DNA of 64,000 bases from Cinclus cinclus (Eukaryota > Chordata > Aves > Passeriformes > Cinclidae), in contig NC_085049.1 of assembly GCF_963662255.1 (NCBI RefSeq), positions 61,675,158-61,739,157 of the forward strand, written 5' to 3'. The notes under the pieces were generated by a model, which saw only the letters and a list, made by a program, of their open reading frames with translations, did not search any database and had not been told where the DNA came from. Position 1 is the stretch's first letter. Every line of letters starts with the position of its first letter. The translations under genes were made by a program, and so were the position numbers. This document shows positions 53,345 through 64,000 of this stretch, one piece after another.

Positions 53345-56300
53345 GGAATATGCTAAAAAGTAAACCCTTGATAATTTTGACTTCCAGTTGCCATGGTGTC
53401 TAGTGCAGCATTCCATCAGTTAGTAAGGGTCAAGGAAAGCCATTCATGAAAACAAGAAAATACAAGATAAAGATAGAGGTCTGGTGTGACTGCAGCACTT
53501 TTCTACACTCCATCCAAGCAATGTAACAGGCAAACCTACAGCCAGTGTGGGGCATTGGGAAATGGAAAGTGAACAGTGCAGGCCAGAGGTAATTCCATTG
53601 CACTCCCTTGCTGAGGGAAAACCTACCTGCTGGAGTTACTCCCAGTTGCCCATGTCTGCCCCACACAGCAGCATTATTCCACAGAAGTACTTACACCCAC
53701 ATTACATCCATTCACACTGATTGCCCTTCACTTGTTCATCCTTAATGTTAATCTCTTTCACATCAAAATTTAAGTTTCATATTAGTGCTATAATTTCTCC
53801 GTGCCCAGCATAAATCAGCAAATGCCCATAAGCCACTTCCAGCCCCCTGAAGATTTGTCCCAGCACAAACCACAAAACTGATCATTGCCAATAAATAAAT
53901 GGGGTCATTCACGACCTCCAGACATTTTTCTTTTCATTACACACCAGAGAAGGAGCAGGGAACAAGCAGATGGGATCAAAGTCCCCTTCGTAGAAGAAGA
54001 GAAAGTCCCATTTTCCTTATCTTAAGCACTGTACCAGTAAGTTTCTCCCATTAATTCCCCTGCTGCTCATTATAGTTATTCCCAGCCAAGAAAAAGTACC
54101 TGGCATGATGCTTCTGGTAATGACTGCTGGCTTCAGAAAGCAGAAGTATCTTTATTGGGGGTACTCAAATACTTCCTGGTTTACAAACATTGGTGTCTTC
54201 CTGGTTGGAGCTTCAAAGATTTGTCAGATGCCTCTGGGCAACCAAAACTCTGAACCAATGGAGATGTATTTTCCATGAGTTCCAGTGTTTTCGTGACACA
54301 TATTTAACAAACAGTCATTACCTGCTCAGATGAGTTCTGAATTTGTTCTGCAGACAGAACTAAGTCTAAAACAAGAGGTGAAATAGTTGTCAAAAATTCG
54401 TACAGCAAGTGTCTGACCACTGACTTTATTGAGCAGATAAATATAGTTATACATAAAAAAATGTAGTTTGTTAGCTGCTGCAGGTAGCCAACACAGTAAT
54501 TAAATTGAGGGGCAGTACATGACAGTATGGGATGAGGACAAGAAAATAAATGGGTCAAGTTTTTATTGTGACCAAGACTTAAAATATGCAAATATTCTGT
54601 GGAAAAAATATGCTGGCTCTTATTATGCTATAGATAGTTCAACATGAAGAAATACAATCTTACCACATTTCTTACATAATTTTCCTTCTTTACTTATGTA
54701 ATTTCACATGCAGAAGAGCTGTAAAAATGAAAAGCAGTATGAATATAAAAACAAAGAAGTTGAAATAAAAAAGGGACAATATTTTCTGTCACAGCTAAAC
54801 ACTGTTATCAAATGGAAGTTAAGAAATAACTGATACCAGTATGTAAGTAGTTAAAAGCATTTTTACTAGGAAGCCTGTCATCTGCATGGGCATATAGAGC
54901 TGCAATAGTATTAGTAGTGTTACCATTCCAGCAGTATTATCTAATCCAACATTAGCATTTGGAAGACGTAAGAATGAGGAGGTTTTAATCTCTCCATTTG
55001 TACCTGATTTCATGAGACTTAAGCTTTGACATGAGACCTGAGTGAATTCCCTGGACCCTAGGATGATAGAGAATAATGGATCTTGGCACGTCCTGTAGGT
55101 TTTTAACTTAAAAATCTAGAGAACTCCAAGTTCTGTTTCCAGGATTTGAAAATTGATTTCTCATCCATCCTCAGCCCTCTGTCTGCATGGCCTTGTGGCT
55201 GCAATTTGCTTTCTCTTTTTCTCTATTCCCATTTCTACTCTTTAAATCGCAAGAAATACTCCTCTCTCTAAAAATATGAATAAATTAAATAGCAGTCTAA
55301 AATTAAGATCTTCAATGAAAAAAGAAAAATAAGATAGCAAATCTGGTGGTTTACAAATTTTTCCTTAAAATAATTACCAAAATTACAGATCTCTGTAGCT
55401 GTCAAAAGAAGTTGGTTGGAAACACACATGAGAAGTCTTAACGTGTTTTGCATGGCCTTGAGTTCATTTTTACCTTCCTGCTTTCAGTTAATTATGTTAT
55501 ACATAAGACTCCTCCTGGCACTTTGTTAACATCTGGATGCCCTTGTTACATATTTTACCCCAAAGTCTGTACATTCTTTTAGACAAAGTGATTATTTCCC
55601 TGGAGAAGCTCCTACTCAGGTGAATTTGTCATAATTTCTGTCATTAATTTGTCCTTTCTCCCAACTCTTACAAAATATAAGAGGAGTATTAAAGATCATT
55701 AAATATCTACTAATAGTGCCTAAAAATACAAGCCTTCAAAGAAATAAAAGCTGCAGCTTTCTTTGTTAAGAAAGATCAGTAGATAACACCGAAGAACATA
55801 TTCCTAGGACTTACTGTACTGCTTTTCTTCTCAGATTTGAATTCATTCCAGTGGACTATCCTACCATTTTAACTTACAGAGAAGTGAATCTTCCTCTGGC
55901 TTATTTAAGATTTTTATTTCAGTGTAAACTAAATTTTGCTTCCTTCTGCAGTCAGAAAGCCATTTCCAAATCAAACTCTGACTTGTATGAGCACCATATG
56001 CAAAATTTATTTTGGACATGGGGACAGAAAAGTACTGAAACAATGAAGTGTAATCAAGTTACTATTTCTCCATAGAAAATATAATTTGAATTATTCACAT
56101 CCACTACCATTCAAGACATGACTTTTTGGAAGTCTGAGTGGGATATGCCAGTTTCGCTGGTTGTTGAAATATTCCAAGTTCTGACATATTTTAAGAAGTC
56201 ATTTCATAGGAAAAACACCCTCAGTGACTGTATTTCCTTAGATTCCACAAGAAAATTCTATTGGAGCATGTTGCAGATAGAAACAACAGAACAAAACTGG

Positions 56301-58484
56301 AGTTACAAAGTCAATTTGTTCTCAACAGGTTGTCTTTATTCTTTGTCATACAGGATTTTGGAAGCCACTGTGTAAATCAAAGAGTTGATTAAGTACAGAG
56401 ATTTCCAGGAAAACAACCTTGTTTCCACCCAGTGCTGATATTTGCACTTCATGCAATGCACCTTAAATATTTAAACAAATGAAAAGGAAAGGGAGAAAGC
56501 CCAAACATCTCACTGTGAGTGCCTGGGAAAAGCACTGTGGAATGTATGTAAGTTCAACTGGCAAGAGTTGATATATTGGGTTAGTGGAAACAGTTTAATT
56601 CAGAAAAGAAAGAAAGGGGGGTTTTAAATGCAAAAGCTTGTCCAGATGTTTTTAAGCCATTTCTTTAAATGTATTAAATAATGCTCAAATGTCACCCCAG
56701 GACACCACTGAAGTCAAACTTCCACTGAACTACATCAGTGCAGTCCATTTGTGGATACAAAATGATCCTGCTAAACTGAGCTGTGGCTTGTCACTTGTGA
56801 CAGCTGTGGTGCATCTGCAAAAGGAAAAAATAGCAGCTACGCTCACCAGAGAGGCAACTGAGCTCTCATGGGCCAGTTGGCCATTTCCCAGACTGCTGGG
56901 ATGTTTGTAGCTCTTTGTCATAACAACAACATTCACTCCCTTTGTTTCCTCTTAACGACAGGAAAGTTACCCTTCATCATTACTGGGAAAATGATGCTGC
57001 TTCTTAGCAAATGTTACTGTTTCTAGAATAATACATTGTCTGGTCTTCTCTTTCCTCCATCAGATTATACTTACACAGATTCTTATATTAAATACTTTCA
57101 TAATATGGATTTCCCTATTAGACTTCCTGGAGCAACTTTATGAATGCTACATTACTGGAGAGAGAGGAAGAAGCTGTTTGCTTTTCACATATGCAAAGTG
57201 GTGGCCCTCTTTCTTTTGTAAATTGTGGTGAATGTTGCAAAATAGTTTGACAGCAGCTGGTCCTGCTATTGTGATAGACTGATGAGAATATTTGACCCAA
57301 GTTCCTGCCAACTAAATCCCCAAAAGCTGACTATCACCTGAAAGAAATAAGATCTTTTCTTATACCTGTTCTAAATATCAGTAGTGAAATAAGCAACTCT
57401 AGTTTAAAATGAAGTTTTGAATTGAAAAAAATTACTATTTTCTGACTAAACAAAGTAACAAGAATTTTTTTTAATAGCCTATTAATAATCATATTTTTAA
57501 GTAGGATTGAGCTGTACCATAAAACTACCCCTTTCACTAAATTATCTGCTCATATCAATTAAAAAGTCTCCACTGTAGTCAAATTAGGCATGCATCCATT
57601 CAACTCACTTTCCTTCTTACTCATACACAGTTGCAGACTGGATTTTGCTGAGTAGAGGAGAAACAAGAGACATGAACAGAGAATTAGCTAACTTCCCAAT
57701 ATACCTGTTTGTAGGGAAGATAAATCATCCGTGGATTCAAAAAAATGTACAAGTGTAACTGCACTTGTACTATTCAATTGCACTTCAATAAAAGAGCAAA
57801 ATATGTCTGAGAAGTGTTCAGATCTTGAGTGCATCACAGGGACTGCATATGGTACATGAGAACAATAATACTGAAACATCACAAAGCACAGCATAGGCTA
57901 GACACAATATCTTTCACTTGAATTTAATGAGGCAGTAGTTATAATGAGAGACAAATTAAATCACAGCTTACTGAAATTATCCATTCTGAAAAGAGTATTA
58001 ATGCCACGATGAGTCTCTGAGTTTCAGCTAACTGTCTGAGATGATACAGCATGCTCCACTGTTTGATTCTAAAAATGGTAGAAAAAGGCTAAAGCCACTT
58101 TATACTGTCAAATATATATCAATGGCAGAGGATAATTATTTTTATACATAGGTACCCCATTAATTCTCAAATGGTACAGTGCTTCATTCATAGCAAGAAC
58201 AAGACTGAGGCATTGAAAAATTACAGATCCAGAACTAATGACTTTAGTCCTGTAAGGAAGCTCATTCACCTAAACAAGGACTGCTGTTGTTGAGACCAGA
58301 AACTCTATTAGTATAATGCTAGAAAAATATATTCAAATTACTTCACAATAATGAATTGAGTGAGAATCCTAATCAAAACAGGGCTAAGATTTCCTTTCAT
58401 AAGGATTATTAATATTGCATCACTAACAATGATTTTGTATTCAAAATTATTTCATGCCAGCACAAAATCTTTGGAAGGGAAGAA

Positions 58485-59177
58485 ATTTTACAAGTATCCA
58501 TTTTATTGTCTTGTCACTCTGTGATTTGTGCATATAAAGATATCTGCCAATCGATTTGTAGGAACTGTTGAAGCAATCCTGTGCCACATCTGCCACCTGT
58601 TCCTCTTCCCTTTGTTGAGTGACTATTAGTAATTAATTACAGCCTACTGGTCATAAATCTGCTTTTCCCTCTGCTCTGATCTATTAGCATGAGCTTGAGG
58701 TTTGACATGGATTAAACAGCTCAAATGCCACCCTTCGGGAATCCTAAAAAAGCAAAGCAGGGCTGCTCCTTACAGACTGTGACACCACTGGAGACCCAGG
58801 GATTACACAGATCACTGTGGATCCACCATCTGATATTACTTGTCCTTTCTCCATTCAGATGAGATGATGAGGGAACTCCTTGCTCCTACAGTCAGTTCTA
58901 CAGCTTCCATCAGACAGGAGCCCTGCCAGGGCTGGTCTCCCAAGGTCATGCTGGCTGACCGACCCATGCAGGCTGGGAGAGGATTTAGGATCACTTATCC
59001 CAGTCTCATTGCTGTTAGCCTTCTTACACACCACTGGGAGGGTGTAATCTAGCCTCCCAAATCTAGCCATGTGGCCAGATATTATATAATTGAGTAAGAC
59101 AATAAATATGGATACATGTTGTTTTGGGGCAGCTAGGAGTCATGGGAGTAGCTGTACGAATTTTACGGTTTCAAGTA
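58485..59177 (-). other. SLC17A8: SLC17A8 3' UTR (inferred)
   Basis: The first canonical AATAAA on the minus strand after the stop is at 58507-58502, suggesting a 3' UTR of about 0.7 kb. Longer forms using later signals are possible. No coding potential was seen here. Confidence 0.4.
58502..58507 (-). terminator. Candidate SLC17A8 poly(A) signal AATAAA
   Basis: This is the first perfect hexamer past the stop codon on the minus strand, about 670 nt downstream. Mammalian VGLUT3 transcripts can have long 3' UTRs, so this may not be the main site. Confidence 0.4.
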
Positions 59178-63066
<3,889 letters not shown>

Positions 63067-64000
63067 CTGCAATTAGACAAAGGAGTACTTAACTGTCATT
63101 CATCCTTCAAGATTTAGGGGTGAGAGAACAGGAACCATCATGTTTCTTCACCTCTTTTCCCTTGCATCACTTTTTCTGATTACAGAAGATGCTCAGATTT
63201 GGGTGAGGGAGGAAACATCTCCTTGTGGCCCAGGAGGAAAAACCAGAGCACAAGCAGTGTGAATCTCACCTTAGAAATGCCATGCATATCCCTAATACTC
63301 ATGGTCATTCTAGAGAGTTGCATGGAGGACTCTTTATATTAAATTCTGCAAGAATGTTTATATTAAATTCTATTGTAGACATCACAAAGCCCTGTCATAT
63401 ATGTCCTGATACTGGAGTGCTCTATCTTGGTTTTCAGCTATGTTTATGTATTTTTGTTATTCATATTCTCAAGGACCTCCATCCTGAATAACAAATCAAT
63501 CCCTGTTAACTGCCTCTGTTGAAAGGAAGGAACCACCTGCATATTGCATAGGGACTGAAGACCATACAGCATAAAACCTGACATTATGACATAATTTTAC
63601 AGATTCTTTAACAGTCACATATGTAAAAAACATGGATTTATTTTTATTCTTGTGGGACTACAGCCTAAAAGCTCATGTTCATCTTATTTTCATTTTCACA
63701 GAGTTCCAGAATTCCAGAATGGTTGAGGTTGGAAGGAGCCTCCTTCTGCTCAAGCTGGATTGCCTAGAGAATATTGCCCAGAAATGTGCCCAGACAGCTT
63801 CTGAGTATCTCCAAGGATGGAGACTCCACAACCATTCTGGGGAGCCTGTTCCAGTATACAGTCATCCTCATAGCAAAAAAGTGTTTCCTCATGTTTGGAA
63901 GGGACCTCCCATGTTTCAATTTGTGCCCAGGGCACTACTGAAAGGACCCTACTTTTGTCTTCTCTACACTCTCCCTTCAGGTATTTGTACATATGGATGA
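63067..64000 (-). other. SLC17A8 intron (partial)
   Basis: The intron upstream of the first SLC17A8 exon in the window runs off the right edge. Its right third is the CR1 fragment. The rest is unremarkable. Confidence 0.8.
63702..64000 (-). mobile_element. CR1 LINE 3' fragment, running off the window
   Basis: The plus strand carries the reversed CR1 3' end (CCAGAATGGTTGAGGTTGGA), followed by conserved parts such as CTCCAAGGATGGAGACTCCA and TGGGGAGCCTGTTCCAGT. It continues past the right edge. The small minus-strand ORF here is CR1 sequence, not a gene. It lies in an SLC17A8 intron. Confidence 0.9.

Larger units (their letters stand above)
35404..58484. other. Non-coding region between SLC17A8 and the NR1H4 coding start
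   Basis: About 23 kb with no recognised exon. It probably contains the NR1H4 promoter and 5' non-coding exon(s), which I could not place. It holds a 19-bp minisatellite, CR1 relics in both orientations, an AAATG microsatellite and mostly AT-rich unique sequence. The moderately GC-rich segment 46700-47330 looks different from its flanks, but I could not assign it to a repeat family. Confidence 0.7.

Noticed and set aside
53201..53416. A minus-strand ORF with repeated FISFH
   Set aside because: It is a translation of the AAATG pentanucleotide repeat.
63750..63992. An 80-codon minus-strand ORF and an overlapping plus-strand ORF at the right edge
   Set aside because: Both lie in a CR1 LINE fragment inside an SLC17A8 intron.

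Overview
This is an intron-rich vertebrate chromosome segment, almost certainly from a bird. The evidence for a bird is several degraded CR1 LINE fragments with the typical CR1 3' end, a compact CpG-island promoter, and exon sequences that read as clear orthologues of vertebrate nuclear receptor and vesicular transporter genes. No bacterial, phage or CRISPR-type system is present. All recognisable genes are on the minus strand, so transcription runs from right to left.

Layout, in transcription order. (1) 58.5-64 kb holds the last four coding exons of SLC17A8 (VGLUT3, vesicular glutamate transporter 3): the C-terminal 236 residues, the stop codon and a probable 3' UTR. (2) 35.4-58.5 kb is non-coding. 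It contains the SLC17A8/NR1H4 intergenic region, any 5' non-coding NR1H4 exons (not identified), several CR1 relics, an ORF2-type CR1 relic, a 19-bp minisatellite and an AAATG microsatellite. (3) 5.25-35.35 kb holds the complete coding region of NR1H4 (FXR, bile acid receptor) in nine coding exons. Every splice junction keeps the frame, giving 477 residues (473 with the alternative donor of coding exon 3). (4) 4.8-5.25 kb is the NR1H4 3' UTR. (5) 3.7-4.6 kb is a dense CpG island with tandem repeats and a CCAAT/GC-box cluster, only about 0.25 kb beyond the likely NR1H4 poly(A) site. From the conserved vertebrate order SLC17A8-NR1H4-GAS2L3, I infer it is the GAS2L3 promoter, with GAS2L3 running off the left edge. 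(6) 1-3.7 kb contains no exon I can recognise.

The three loci are neighbours but do not act together in a pathway. FXR is a ligand-activated transcription factor of liver and intestine, VGLUT3 loads glutamate into synaptic vesicles, and GAS2L3 is a cytoskeletal linker of dividing cells. The points most worth a second look are the conserved tandem splice donor that makes the MYTG and non-MYTG forms of FXR, the very short NR1H4-to-CpG-island spacing with its overlapping NF-Y/E2F/CHR-like motifs, the 19-bp minisatellite just upstream of the first NR1H4 coding exon, and an unexplained signal-peptide-like ORF at 40.1-40.4 kb. I did not find a previously undescribed biological system.
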